In this document: positions 26,958 to 36,388 of the stretch, piece after piece
Layout of the letters: every line of letters begins with the position of its first letter
How positions within the stretch are numbered: position 1 is the stretch's first letter
Assembly: GCA_036689265.1 (NCBI GenBank)
Contig: CP144777.1
Location: 62,001 to 126,000 of the forward strand
DNA from: Stammera capleta_AF
GTDB lineage: Bacteria > Pseudomonadota > Gammaproteobacteria > Enterobacterales > Enterobacteriaceae
DNA length: 64,000 nucleotides
Direction of reading: 5' to 3'
Translations under genes and position numbers: made by a program
The notes under the pieces: generated by a model
Databases searched by the model: none
Seen by the model: only the letters and a program-made list of their open reading frames with translations
What the model was told of the DNA's origin: nothing

Positions 26958-28109
26958 ATGAAATCTTATTTTTTTACTTCAGAATCTGTTTCTGAAGGTC
27001 ATCCTGATAAAATAGCAGATCAAATATCTGATGCTATATTAGATGAATTAATTATTAAAGATAAATATTCTAGAGTTGCTTGTGAAACATATGTTAAAAC
27101 TGGTATTGTTATAGTTGGTGGAGAAATAACAACTTCAGCCTGGATTGATATTGAATATATAGTAAGAAATACTATTAAAAATATAGGTTATATTGATTCT
27201 AATATGGGATTTGATGCTTATTCTTGTGCTGTATTAAGTACTATAGGAAAACAATCTTTAGATATTAGTAGAGGAGTAAATAATGAAAATTTATTTAAAC
27301 AGGGTGCTGGTGATCAAGGGTTAATGTTTGGTTATGCTACTGATGAAACTGATGTTTTTATGCCAGCTCCTATAATATATGCTCATCGTTTAGTTTATAA
27401 ACAATCTGAATTAAGAAAAAAGGGGGTTATTTCATGGTTACGTCCTGATGCAAAAAGTCAAGTTACATTTTTTTATGAAAATAACAATATAGTTGGTATA
27501 GATACTGTTGTTTTTTCAACTCAACATTCAGAAGATGTTGATTATGAAACTTTGAAAAATGTAGTAATGGATGAAATTATATTTTCAGTTTTACCTAAAA
27601 AATGGTTAAATAAATATACTAAATATTATATAAATCCTACTGGAAGGTTTGTTATTGGAGGACCAATTTGTGATTGTGGATTAACAGGAAGAAAAATTAT
27701 TGTTGATACTTATGGTGGTATGTCTAGACATGGTGGAGGAGCTTTTTCTGGTAAAGATCCATCTAAAGTTGACAGATCTGGTGCTTATATAGCAAGATAT
27801 ATAGCTAAAAATATAGTTGCTTCTGGAATTGCTAAAAAATGTGAAATACAAATATCATATGCTATTGGTGTATCTAAACCAATTTCTGTTATGGTGGAAA
27901 CGTTTGGTACTGAAATAAATTCTTCAATTGATTTAAGTAAATTAATTGTTGAGGTTTTTGATTTAAGACCAGGTAGTATAATAAAAGATTTAGATTTATT
28001 AAAACCTATATATTTAAAAACTGCTTCTTATGGTCATTTTGGAAGAGAAGAATTTTCTTGGGAAAAAATTGATAAAGTTGATGTTTTACGTGATTTACTA
28101 AATTTATAA
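26958..28109 (+). CDS. metK: S-adenosylmethionine synthetase
   Basis: MetK makes S-adenosylmethionine from ATP and methionine. The 383-residue protein (384 in E. coli) has the signatures FTSESVSEGHPDKIADQISD at the N-terminus, GAGDQGLMFGYA near residue 118 and GGGAFSGKDPSKVDRS near 259. SAM is needed here by RsmA, RsmD, RsmH, RlmN and LipA, and by the aminopropyl branch of polyamine synthesis, whose genes speD and speE are not in the window. An AGGA motif lies about 14 bases upstream of the ATG. The gene is divergent from speA, conserving the E. coli speA/metK neighbourhood. Confidence 0.98.
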   Translation: MKSYFFTSESVSEGHPDKIADQISDAILDELIIKDKYSRVACETYVKTGIVIVGGEITTSAWIDIEYIVRNTIKNIGYIDSNMGFDAYSCAVLSTIGKQSLDISRGVNNENLFKQGAGDQGLMFGYATDETDVFMPAPIIYAHRLVYKQSELRKKGVISWLRPDAKSQVTFFYENNNIVGIDTVVFSTQHSEDVDYETLKNVVMDEIIFSVLPKKWLNKYTKYYINPTGRFVIGGPICDCGLTGRKIIVDTYGGMSRHGGGAFSGKDPSKVDRSGAYIARYIAKNIVASGIAKKCEIQISYAIGVSKPISVMVETFGTEINSSIDLSKLIVEVFDLRPGSIIKDLDLLKPIYLKTASYGHFGREEFSWEKIDKVDVLRDLLNL

Positions 28110-28120
28110 TTTTTTAATAT

Positions 28121-28732
28121 TTAAATATTAATTAATTTTTTTTGTATTAAATATATAATATATATTGATTTTGGGTAATAAGTTTCTATATTTATATATT
28201 TATTTTTTTTCATTAAGTAAAGAAAACGTATTTTTGTTTCATAATTATTTACTATTATGGTAGTTTTTTTATTTATTGATAAAATTTTATTTATATAAAT
28301 TTGTATTTTTAATTTATGGTATTTTATTTTTTTATTGTGTAAAAATTTATTCCAGTAAATTTTTTTACTATTTTTTAAAATTGAAACAATATAATTTTTT
28401 TTATTTGTTTTTTTAAAATAGTTTTCTGCTATTATTTTAAATGACGATAGTTTTAAAATTTTAATTTTATTGAATTTAAATTTAAATATTTTACATATAC
28501 ATTTAGATATTCTTATACCGGTAATACTTCCTGGTCCTTTATTAAAAGCAATAAAATTTATATTTTTTATTTTTATTTTATTTTTTTTAATTAGTTTATT
28601 TATTAAATTTAGTATATATTCATTATTTTTGTTATTTGAAAATTTGTATTTAGTAAATATTTTGTTTTTATAAAAGATGCTTACTGAACATAACTTTGTT
28701 GATGTATCTATAGCGATTATATTTTTATTCAT
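28121..28732 (-). CDS. tsaB: tRNA threonylcarbamoyladenosine protein TsaB
   Basis: TsaB (YeaZ) is the scaffold partner of TsaD and TsaE for t6A37 modification of ANN-decoding tRNAs. The 203-residue protein (231 in E. coli) begins with IIAIDTSTKLCSVSIF, the ASKHA-fold phosphate-1 pattern of the family, and has FNKGPGSITGIRIS, matching the GPGSFTGVRI signature. The C-terminal part is very diverged and shortened. It is convergent with metK, 11 bases away, and divergent from rlmN. tsaD and tsaE are not in the window. Confidence 0.9.
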   Translation of the reverse strand: MNKNIIAIDTSTKLCSVSIFYKNKIFTKYKFSNNKNNEYILNLINKLIKKNKIKIKNINFIAFNKGPGSITGIRISKCICKIFKFKFNKIKILKLSSFKIIAENYFKKTNKKNYIVSILKNSKKIYWNKFLHNKKIKYHKLKIQIYINKILSINKKTTIIVNNYETKIRFLYLMKKNKYINIETYYPKSIYIIYLIQKKLINI

Positions 28733-28802
28733 TTTAAAAAAAAAATTAAACGTTATTATAGTTTTTATTATTACAAGGTGATTTTATTTTATATTTAATT
28801 TT

Positions 28803-29858
28803 ATGATAAAGAAAGTAAATTTATTAAATTTTACTATTGAAAAGATGAAAGATTTTTGTAATAGTTTAGGTTTTGAAAAATTTGTATATATTCAAATTAT
28901 AGATTGGATATATAAAAAATATTGTTTTGATTTTATGTTAATGAATAATTTGAGTTTAAATATAAGGAATTTATTATTTAAAATAGCTGAAATTAGAGTT
29001 CCAAAAATAGTAAAGGAATTTATTTCTTGTGATGGTGTAAAAAAATGGTTATTAGATGTTAATGGTGATTGTATAGAAACTGTTTATATACCAGAATTAA
29101 ATAGAAACACTTTATGTTTGTCAACTCAAGTTGGTTGCTTAGTTAATTGTTTATTTTGTGCTACTGGAAAACAAAAATTCAAACGTAATTTGAATGTTTC
29201 TGAAATTATAGGTCAATTATTGTTGGTTTTGTTTTTAAGTAATAAAAATATAAATAATAGTAATAAATATATTAGCAATATAGTTTTTATGGGAATGGGT
29301 GAACCTTTACTTAATTTTAACAATGTTGTTAATTCTATTAAAATTATTATAAATAAAAATTGTTTGTTTTTTTCAAAAAGAAAAATTGTTTTGTCAACTT
29401 CTGGAATAGTTCCATATATTTATAAATTAGTTAATTATGTAGATGTTATTTTGGTTTTATCTTTACATGCGTCTAATGATTTTTTAAGAAATAAACTTGT
29501 TCCTGTAAATAAAAAATATAATATTTCTTCTTTATTAAAATCTATTATTTTTTATATAAAAAAAACTAAATCTAATAGAGGTAAAATATATATAGAATAT
29601 ATTATGTTATATAAGATAAATGACTATAAATATCATGCTTATGAATTAGTACAGTTATTTAAAAATTTGTCTGTTAAAATTAATTTAATTATTTTTAATG
29701 ATTTTAATAAAAATAAATATTTATTAAGTAGTAATTTAGATAGAATTAATTTTTTTTCTGATATTTTAAAAAGAAACAATATTTTTGTTACTATTAGAAA
29801 AGTTAGAGGAATTGATATTAATGCTTCTTGTGGTCAATTAGTTGGTAATTTAAAATAG
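28803..29858 (+). CDS. rlmN: Dual-specificity 23S rRNA/tRNA methyltransferase RlmN
   Basis: RlmN is a radical-SAM enzyme that methylates C2 of A2503 in 23S rRNA and A37 in some tRNAs. The radical-SAM motif CLVNCLFC is intact, preceded by the conserved Cys in NTLCLSTQVG and followed by RNLNVSEIIGQ and MGMGEPLLNFNNV. The C-terminal methyl-carrying Cys is in INASCGQLVG. The protein stops right after that (351 residues against 384 in E. coli), losing a dispensable tail. It begins the E. coli-like run rlmN-rodZ-hisS-der, from which ispG, yfgM and bamB have been deleted. Confidence 0.96.
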   Translation: MIKKVNLLNFTIEKMKDFCNSLGFEKFVYIQIIDWIYKKYCFDFMLMNNLSLNIRNLLFKIAEIRVPKIVKEFISCDGVKKWLLDVNGDCIETVYIPELNRNTLCLSTQVGCLVNCLFCATGKQKFKRNLNVSEIIGQLLLVLFLSNKNINNSNKYISNIVFMGMGEPLLNFNNVVNSIKIIINKNCLFFSKRKIVLSTSGIVPYIYKLVNYVDVILVLSLHASNDFLRNKLVPVNKKYNISSLLKSIIFYIKKTKSNRGKIYIEYIMLYKINDYKYHAYELVQLFKNLSVKINLIIFNDFNKNKYLLSSNLDRINFFSDILKRNNIFVTIRKVRGIDINASCGQLVGNLK

Positions 29859-30010
29859 TATTTGTATGTTATTTTTTATTAATTTATAAATTATTGTGTA
29901 TTTTTAATATATTTATTTATTTTTATATTTTAATATGGTATTTTTTATTAAATATATTTTAAAAATTTAATATTTTATTAAATTTATATTTTTGGTTGAT
30001 ATTTAAAGTT

Positions 30011-30493
30011 ATGAAAAAAGAAATTAGTTTAAATAAAAATTCTGAAGTTATATTATCTGATGATGTAAAGGTTAATGTTTTAGGTAATAGATTAATTGAA
30101 GCTCGTGAATTAATGAATTTAACTCAACAAGATATTGCTGATAAATTATGTTTAAAATTAGAGATGATTAATAATATTGAAAATGATAATATGCCTTCTA
30201 ATTTAGCTCCAGTATTTTTTTTAGGTTATATTCGTTCTTATGCACGTTTAGTTAATATATTAGATGATGAATTGTCTAGTTTGATGTTAAATTATAAATA
30301 TAGCAGTGTTTTATATCCTAAAGATTATGTTAAAATTTTATATTTATCTGAAGATAAAAGTTTCTTAAATACAAAAAAAACATTAATATTTGCTAGTTTA
30401 TTTTCTGCAATTTTTTTGAGTTTATTTATTATTCTTTCAAGTGTTTTTAAAATAAATAAAATAGATAGTGATTTATTTATTGTAAATAAATAA
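30011..30493 (+). CDS. rodZ: RodZ, truncated to HTH and membrane segment
   Basis: RodZ is a bitopic membrane protein that anchors MreB and supports rod-shaped growth. The 160-residue product has an N-terminal Xre-type helix-turn-helix domain (about residues 24-80, LGNRLIEARELMNLTQQDIADKL, ending FFLGYIRSYARL) and one membrane segment (about 124-146). It then stops 14 residues into the periplasm, while the E. coli protein (337) continues with a proline-rich linker and beta domain. The ATG at 30011 is preferred over a TTG at 29996. Its place between rlmN and hisS matches E. coli. The 150-base spacer to hisS holds no recognisable remnant of the lost part. Confidence 0.88.
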   Translation: MKKEISLNKNSEVILSDDVKVNVLGNRLIEARELMNLTQQDIADKLCLKLEMINNIENDNMPSNLAPVFFLGYIRSYARLVNILDDELSSLMLNYKYSSVLYPKDYVKILYLSEDKSFLNTKKTLIFASLFSAIFLSLFIILSSVFKINKIDSDLFIVNK

Positions 30494-30643
30494 TTTGAAG
30501 GTTTTTGTTTTTTATGATGTTTATAGATATATAATTTTGTTTTCATTAAAAATTATACTTTTTTTAATAATATATATAATTTATAAATATTTATATATAT
30601 ATTTAATATTTTTAATTTTATATGTTGTTTTTATGAATAAAAT

Positions 30644-31927
30644 ATGAAAAATTTAAAATATAGGTCATTAAAAGGAATGTATGATTGTTTTTATAAAAAT
30701 GTATATTTATATCAATATATAGAAAAAATATTTAAAAAATTAATGATTAATTATTGTTTTAATGAAATTAGATTTCCTATTTTAGAAAGAACCATGTTGT
30801 TTAAGAATATATGTCATAATAATAATATAATTAATAAAGAAATGTATTCTTTTGAAGATAGAAATGGTTTAAATATAAGTTTGAGACCAGAAGGAACTAT
30901 ATGTTGTGTTAGATTATGTTTGGAAAATAATCTTTTTGATTTTAATTCTTTTTTAAAATTATGGTATATAGGTTCCATGTTTAGATATGAAAATTCTCAA
31001 AAAGGTAGATATAGACAATTTAATCAAATGGGGATAGAAATATTTGGTTCAAAAAATATAAATATTGATTTAGAAGTATTATTAATTTCAAAAAGATTAT
31101 TTGATATTTTAGGTGTTTATAATTTTTTAAGTTTAGAAATTAATTTTATAGGTGATTTATATGAAAGACAATGTTATATAGATTATTTAATTAAATATAT
31201 TAAAGAAAAAAATATAAAATTAAATATGAATAATTGTTTTAGTAATGTTTTAAAGTTAATTAATAGTAACAATAAAAAAATAAAACATTTATTTTCAAAT
31301 TCGTTAAAAATTAAAGATTTTTTGTCAAAAAAATCTTTATTAAATTTTAAGAAATTATGTAGTAAGTTAGATTTTTTTGGTTTTAAATATGTTATAAATT
31401 ATAATTTAATGAGAGGTTTAGATTATTATAATAATTTAGTATTTGAATGGAAAAGTAATGTTTTTAATTTTAAAAAAACTGTATGTGCTGGAGGAAGATA
31501 TGATTCTTTAGTTAGTTGTATGTCTGAAATAGATTTTCCAGCAATTGGTTTTGCTGTTGGTTTGGAAAGATTAGGTATTATTTTTGAATTTTCAAAAAAA
31601 AATTTAAGTTTTTTTAATAATAAAATAGATATTTATATAATTTCTTCATTTAATGAAAAAACTAAAATGTTAGGTGTTTATATATTAGAAATGTTGTTAG
31701 ATTTTAGTTTTAATTCATTGAAAATATATAATGATTGTATTTATAATAAAAATATGAGTAATAAGATAAAAAAAATTTTGGATATGAATGTTCGTGTATT
31801 AATAATAATTGGGGAAAAAGAAATAAATAATAATTTTATTACTTTAAAAGATTTATTAAATAATAAATTGTTTAGATTATCTAAAGATAAAATTAGTAAT
31901 GTTATTTCTGATATTTTCTTGTTTTAA
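30644..31927 (+). CDS. hisS: Histidyl-tRNA synthetase
   Basis: This 427-residue class II synthetase (424 in E. coli) charges tRNA-His. It has the N-terminal SLKGMYDCFYK (RGxxD-like region), motif 2 (RPEGTICCVR, FRYENSQKGRYRQFNQMG), the histidine-specific RGLDYYNNLVFEW, GGRYDSLVSC and motif 3 GFAVGLERLG. The C-terminal anticodon-binding domain follows from about residue 330. Members of this family are dimers in the cytoplasm. In E. coli, ispG lies immediately upstream; here it is missing. Confidence 0.96.
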   Translation: MKNLKYRSLKGMYDCFYKNVYLYQYIEKIFKKLMINYCFNEIRFPILERTMLFKNICHNNNIINKEMYSFEDRNGLNISLRPEGTICCVRLCLENNLFDFNSFLKLWYIGSMFRYENSQKGRYRQFNQMGIEIFGSKNINIDLEVLLISKRLFDILGVYNFLSLEINFIGDLYERQCYIDYLIKYIKEKNIKLNMNNCFSNVLKLINSNNKKIKHLFSNSLKIKDFLSKKSLLNFKKLCSKLDFFGFKYVINYNLMRGLDYYNNLVFEWKSNVFNFKKTVCAGGRYDSLVSCMSEIDFPAIGFAVGLERLGIIFEFSKKNLSFFNNKIDIYIISSFNEKTKMLGVYILEMLLDFSFNSLKIYNDCIYNKNMSNKIKKILDMNVRVLIIIGEKEINNNFITLKDLLNNKLFRLSKDKISNVISDIFLF

Positions 31928-32176
31928 TATGTTTAATTCAAATTTTTGTTGTAATATTTAAAATTTTCTTTATTTTATTTATTTTTATTTTTTTATTTTT
32001 ATGTTTTTAAAATTATATATTTTTGGTAATTATTTTTTAGTTATTTATATATTTATATGTATAAAAAATAAATTAATTAAAATATAAAAATTTTTTATTT
32101 TAGTTAAATATTAAATATATTTATTTTTTTTATATATAAATATTTTCATTAGTTTATTTATATATTAATTTTAATT

Positions 32177-33670
32177 ATGTTTAATTTAGTTATTGTAGGT
32201 CGTTCAAATGTAGGTAAAACTAGTTTATTTAATTTATTAACTAATACTAATTATGCTTTAGTTTCTGATTGTTTAAATTCAACTTTGGATTTTAATTATG
32301 GTTTATTATCGTTTAATAATAAATTTATTATATGTGTAGATACTTGTAGTTTTTCTGATTTAAGTTTTTTAAAATATTTAAATAAAAAAATTGATAATTA
32401 TTTTAATTTTTTAAATAGTATTCAAAAGAAATATGTTTTTCTTTTAAAAAATGCAAGTTTAATTTGTTTGTTAATAGATTTTTCTGTTGGTGTTTTATTT
32501 GAAGATATTATTTTAACTAATTTTATTTTAAAATTGAAAAAAAATAATGTTATTATTTTGATAAATAAAATAGATAAAAATAAATATTTAAATAATTTTT
32601 CTTTTAATTTTTATTCTTTAGGAGTAAAAAATTTATATTTTATTTCTGTTTCTCAGAATATTGGTATTAAAGAATTTATAGATAATCTTTTTGAATCAGA
32701 AAAATATAAAATATTAAAAAAAATAAATGTTAGTTTATATTTTAATATGTTAAGTTTATGTATCAATTTAAATAGTTATTATTATTTAATTTTTAAATTA
32801 TTTTCAAAATTAAAAAATAAAAAATTATTGTTATATTTTAAAAATTCTGATAAATATTTAAATAATATTGTTAAAATAATTATTATAGGAAAACCGAATG
32901 TAGGAAAATCGACTTTTTTTAATTTTATTTCTAAATCTGATGTATCTTTTGTTTCTAATGTTTCAGGAACAACAAAGGATTTTATTTTTTATAATTTTTA
33001 TATGAATAATAAAAATTATGTTATTGTGGATACTCCAGGTATTTTTAAAAAAAAATATAAAAAGTATTTTTTTTTTAATAAAGAATTTTTATGTAAAACA
33101 ATATATTTTAAAATATTATTATTTATTGTAGATATAACAGAAGGTTTATCAAAGTATGATTTAAATTTATTAAATTTGTTTTTAAATAAAGGAAAATTAT
33201 TAATTTTAATTTTTAATAAATGTGATAAAATATATTCTTTTAATAAAGAAATATATAAAAAAGAATTATTTATTAAATATAATTTTATGAGAAATATATA
33301 TATTTTTTTTATTTCTGCTATAAAATTAGATTATAAATTTATATTTTATTTATTTAATTTTATTGATAAAATGTATAATAATGTCTATTTAAAAAAAATA
33401 AATAGTTCTAAATTAACTAAAATATTAATACAAGCAACTAATTTTTATAGTTATAAAAATTTAAATAATTTGGTTAAATTAAAATATGCACATATTGGTG
33501 GATATTATCCTTTTACTATAATAATTCATGGAAATAAAATTAATTTAATTAGTAATTCTTATAAACAATATTTAATTAATTTTTTTATGAAATATTTAAA
33601 TTTATTTGGTTTAAAAATAAATTTAAAATTTAAAGAAATATTTAACCCTTTTAAAAAAATATATAAGTAA
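32177..33670 (+). CDS. der: Ribosome-associated GTPase Der (EngA)
   Basis: Der is a two-domain GTPase for 50S assembly. The 497-residue protein (490 in E. coli) has two G domains and a C-terminal KH-like domain. Domain 1 has a good P-loop (GRSNVGKTS at residues 8-16) and NKID, but its G3 motif, normally DTGG, is DTCS at residues 55-58, and the G2 region TRDRKYG has become TLDFNYG. Domain 2 is canonical: GKPNVGKSTF, GTTKDF, DTPGIF and NKCD. The KH part includes GGYYPFTIIIHGN. GTP hydrolysis by domain 1 may therefore be weakened. rnpB starts directly after the stop. The spacer 31928-32176 upstream holds nothing recognisable. Confidence 0.95.
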   Translation: MFNLVIVGRSNVGKTSLFNLLTNTNYALVSDCLNSTLDFNYGLLSFNNKFIICVDTCSFSDLSFLKYLNKKIDNYFNFLNSIQKKYVFLLKNASLICLLIDFSVGVLFEDIILTNFILKLKKNNVIILINKIDKNKYLNNFSFNFYSLGVKNLYFISVSQNIGIKEFIDNLFESEKYKILKKINVSLYFNMLSLCINLNSYYYLIFKLFSKLKNKKLLLYFKNSDKYLNNIVKIIIIGKPNVGKSTFFNFISKSDVSFVSNVSGTTKDFIFYNFYMNNKNYVIVDTPGIFKKKYKKYFFFNKEFLCKTIYFKILLFIVDITEGLSKYDLNLLNLFLNKGKLLILIFNKCDKIYSFNKEIYKKELFIKYNFMRNIYIFFISAIKLDYKFIFYLFNFIDKMYNNVYLKKINSSKLTKILIQATNFYSYKNLNNLVKLKYAHIGGYYPFTIIIHGNKINLISNSYKQYLINFFMKYLNLFGLKINLKFKEIFNPFKKIYK

Positions 33671-33671
33671 T

Positions 33672-34058
33672 TTTTTTTAATTTGACAATCGCTATTTAAA
33701 AATAGAGGAAAGTCCGGACTCCGAAGGACAAAACACCAGATAATTTCTGGAAAAAATATGTAAATATTTTTATGAATAGTGCAACAGAAAATAACCGCCT
33801 ATTTATTTATTAGGTAAGGGTGAAAAAGTATGGTAAGAGCATACTACATATGATAGTAATATTTATGTTTGTGTAAACTCTGTTTGGAGAAAGACTAAAT
33901 TTAGTTTATTAGATAATTTTGTTTTAAAAATATATTAGTCCATATATTTATCTTTTATTCTTTGGTAAGTCGATTGAGCTATTAAGTGATTATTAGCCTA
34001 GATTAATGATTGTCTTTTTATTAATAAAAAACAGAATCCGGCTTATGAATTAAAAAAA
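33672..34058 (+). ncRNA. rnpB: RNase P RNA (type A)
   Basis: This is the catalytic RNA of RNase P, which removes tRNA 5' leaders. The conserved P4 5' side AGAGGAAAGTCCGGACTCC (33704-33722) and its partner ACAGAATCCGGCTTA (34031-34045) are clear. Between them lie AGTGCAACAGAAA (33778-33790), GGTAAGGGTGAAA (33813-33825) and the GGTAAGAGCA motif, all in the bacterial A-type order. GACAATC near the 5' end pairs with GATTGTC near the 3' end. The outer P1 helix appears to be T-rich 5' (33672-33683) against A-rich 3' (34048-34058). It is transcribed after der and before cysS. Ends are approximate. Confidence 0.93.
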
Positions 34059-34108
34059 GTTTTTTTAAATGTATATTATTTGTATTTTAAATATTTTAAA
34101 ATTATATA

Positions 34109-35488
34109 ATGTTAAAAATTTTTAATACTTTAAATCGTAAAAAGGAATTTTTTAGTAATATTTATTGTAACATAGTTAATATATATGTTTGTGGTGTTAC
34201 TATATCTAATTTTTGTCATATTGGTCATGGACGAACTTATTGTTTTTATGATATTTTAGTTAGATATTTAAATTATTTAGGATATAAGTGTAATTATGTT
34301 CGTAATATTACAGATATTAATGATGATATATGTAAAAAAGTTATTTCTAATGATATTAATTTAAATAAATTATCATTGTTTATGATTGAATCAATGTTTA
34401 GTGATTTTAGTAAATTAAATTTAATTATTCCTGATAATGAACCGAAAGTTACAGATCATATTGATTTAATAATTTATTATATATTGAAACTTATAAAATG
34501 TAATTATGCTTATATTTCTGTAAATGGTGATGTATTATTTTCTGTTAAAAAAAACATTATTTTAAATAATATTTTTTTTAAAAATATTAATTATAAATTT
34601 AATGATAAATGTGATTTTGTTTTGTGGAAATTAAATAAAAATAATAAAATTTATGGTTGGAATTCACCTTGGGGAATTGGTAGACCTGGATGGCACATAG
34701 AATGTTCAGTTATTAGCAACAAATATTTACCTTCTGGAATTGATATACATGGTGGTGGTATTGATTTAATTTTTCCTCATCATGCAAATGAGTTTATTCA
34801 GTCTAAATGTTTATTTGGAAATGATTTTAAAGTAAAATATTGGGTTCATACTGGTTTAGTTTTATTTAATGGTAATAAAATGTCGAAATCTAAAAATAAT
34901 TTTTTTCTACTTAGTAATTTATTAAATTTATATAATTCTGATGTAATTAGATATTATTTAATGTCTGTTCATTATAGAAAAAATTTATTTTTTGATAATT
35001 GTATATTAAATAAATATAAATTATCTTTAATAAGATTGTATTTATGTTTAAATGATTTAAATTTAAATGTTTGTTTATCTAAAAAAGATTTAATTTCTTT
35101 AAGATGTTTTGATGATAAATTTAACGAACTTATGGATGATGATTTTAATATACCTGGAGTTTATAAATTGTTTAATTATATGTCTAATGAAATTAATAAA
35201 TTAAAAAATAAAAAATATAATTTAGCAAGTAAAATAGGTGTTAGAATGCGTTTTTTGGCAAAAATAATAGGATTATTAAATTTTGATGTTAATTTTTTTT
35301 TGAAAAAATCAGTTTATAATGATAATATTAAATTAATAGAAAAAATTAATAAATTAATAAAGATTAGAAATATATTTCGTAAATTAAAAAATTGGAAACA
35401 ATCTGATTTAATAAGAAAAGAATTATTAAGTTTAAATGTTAATGTTAATGATAAAGTTAATGGTTCTACTGATTGGTATTTTTTTTGA
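34109..35488 (+). CDS. cysS: Cysteinyl-tRNA synthetase
   Basis: This 459-residue class I synthetase (461 in E. coli) charges tRNA-Cys. Zinc ligands are seen in VCGVTISNFCHIGHGRTY (which also holds the HIGH motif), WHIECS, and HGGGIDLIFPHHANE. The KMSKS loop is NKMSKSKNNFF near residue 265. It ends with TGA, which confirms TGA as a stop in this genome. The last 23 bases overlap the end of folD on the other strand. The cysS/folD proximity is also found in E. coli, where the two genes lie close together. Confidence 0.97.
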   Translation: MLKIFNTLNRKKEFFSNIYCNIVNIYVCGVTISNFCHIGHGRTYCFYDILVRYLNYLGYKCNYVRNITDINDDICKKVISNDINLNKLSLFMIESMFSDFSKLNLIIPDNEPKVTDHIDLIIYYILKLIKCNYAYISVNGDVLFSVKKNIILNNIFFKNINYKFNDKCDFVLWKLNKNNKIYGWNSPWGIGRPGWHIECSVISNKYLPSGIDIHGGGIDLIFPHHANEFIQSKCLFGNDFKVKYWVHTGLVLFNGNKMSKSKNNFFLLSNLLNLYNSDVIRYYLMSVHYRKNLFFDNCILNKYKLSLIRLYLCLNDLNLNVCLSKKDLISLRCFDDKFNELMDDDFNIPGVYKLFNYMSNEINKLKNKKYNLASKIGVRMRFLAKIIGLLNFDVNFFLKKSVYNDNIKLIEKINKLIKIRNIFRKLKNWKQSDLIRKELLSLNVNVNDKVNGSTDWYFF

Positions 35489-36335
35489 TTTGATGTTTGA
35501 ATAAAAAATAAATATTTTTTATTAACATAGCTATTGTAGTTAAACCTATACCACCAGGTACAGGAGTTATATATTTTATTTTTTTAATTGTTGATTTAAA
35601 ATTTATATCACCTGTTATTTTTTTATTTTTTAATTTATTTATTCCTATGTCTATTATTATTGATTTTTTATTTATCCATTTTGTTTTTATTACATTGTAT
35701 TTTCCTATAGCTGAAATTAATAATTTAGAATTTTTTATGTGTTTTTTTATATTTTTTGTTTTTTTATTAGCTATAGTTACTGTGCAACCCATGTTTATTA
35801 ATTCCATAATTATAGGTTTTCCTACTATATTGGATGAACCTATTATTAAACAATTTAATCCTGATAAATTTATTTTATAATATTTTAATATTTTTATTAT
35901 TCCAGATGATGTACAAGGTTTTATAAATGGTTTTCCTTGTGATAATTTTCCTATATTTATTGCATTTAAACAATCTACATCTTTTTCAGGATTTATATTA
36001 TTTACTATTTTATTTGTATTTAAATGTTTTGGTAGTGGTAATTGTATTAAAATACAATCTATATTTTTATTATTATTAATATTATTAATATATTTTATTA
36101 AATTTATTTCTGATATTTTTTTGTCTAAGTTACATATTTTATAGTTGATATTTACATATTTAAAATATGTACATGCATTTTTTATATATAATTGTGATGG
36201 TATATTTTTTTTTATGTTTAAAATAATTATAAATGGTTTTTTATTATATTTATTAATTTTATTTAATATTTTTTGTTTAATTTTTTTTAATATTTGTTTT
36301 AGTATTTTATTTCCATATAATATTTTATTATTCAT
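35466..36335 (-). CDS. folD: Methylenetetrahydrofolate dehydrogenase/cyclohydrolase with shortened active-site helix
   Basis: FolD converts 5,10-methylene-THF to 10-formyl-THF, needed for purines and fMet-tRNA. The 289-residue protein (288 in E. coli) keeps CILIQLPLP, PEKDVDCLN (catalytic Asp), KPCTSSGI, the NADP-binding GSSNIVGKPI and the family ending YITPVPGGIGLTTIAML. The catalytic Tyr-x-x-x-Lys helix, SQIYVASKRKAC in E. coli, reads SQLYIKNAC here, three residues shorter, so Lys sits at Tyr+2 rather than Tyr+4. The rest aligns well. It may have changed activity. It is convergent with cysS and overlaps it by 23 bases. Confidence 0.95.
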   Translation of the reverse strand: MNNKILYGNKILKQILKKIKQKILNKINKYNKKPFIIILNIKKNIPSQLYIKNACTYFKYVNINYKICNLDKKISEINLIKYINNINNNKNIDCILIQLPLPKHLNTNKIVNNINPEKDVDCLNAINIGKLSQGKPFIKPCTSSGIIKILKYYKINLSGLNCLIIGSSNIVGKPIIMELINMGCTVTIANKKTKNIKKHIKNSKLLISAIGKYNVIKTKWINKKSIIIDIGINKLKNKKITGDINFKSTIKKIKYITPVPGGIGLTTIAMLIKNIYFLFKHQIKKNTNQ

Positions 36336-36388
36336 TTTAATAAATCGTTGAAATTAATTATGTTCGTATGTTAATATTATTGTTTTAT

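Noticed and set aside
34051..34067. AAAAAAAGTTTTTTT after rnpB as a terminator
   Set aside because: The A-rich part is better explained as the 3' side of the P1 helix of RNase P RNA. A terminator role cannot be shown.
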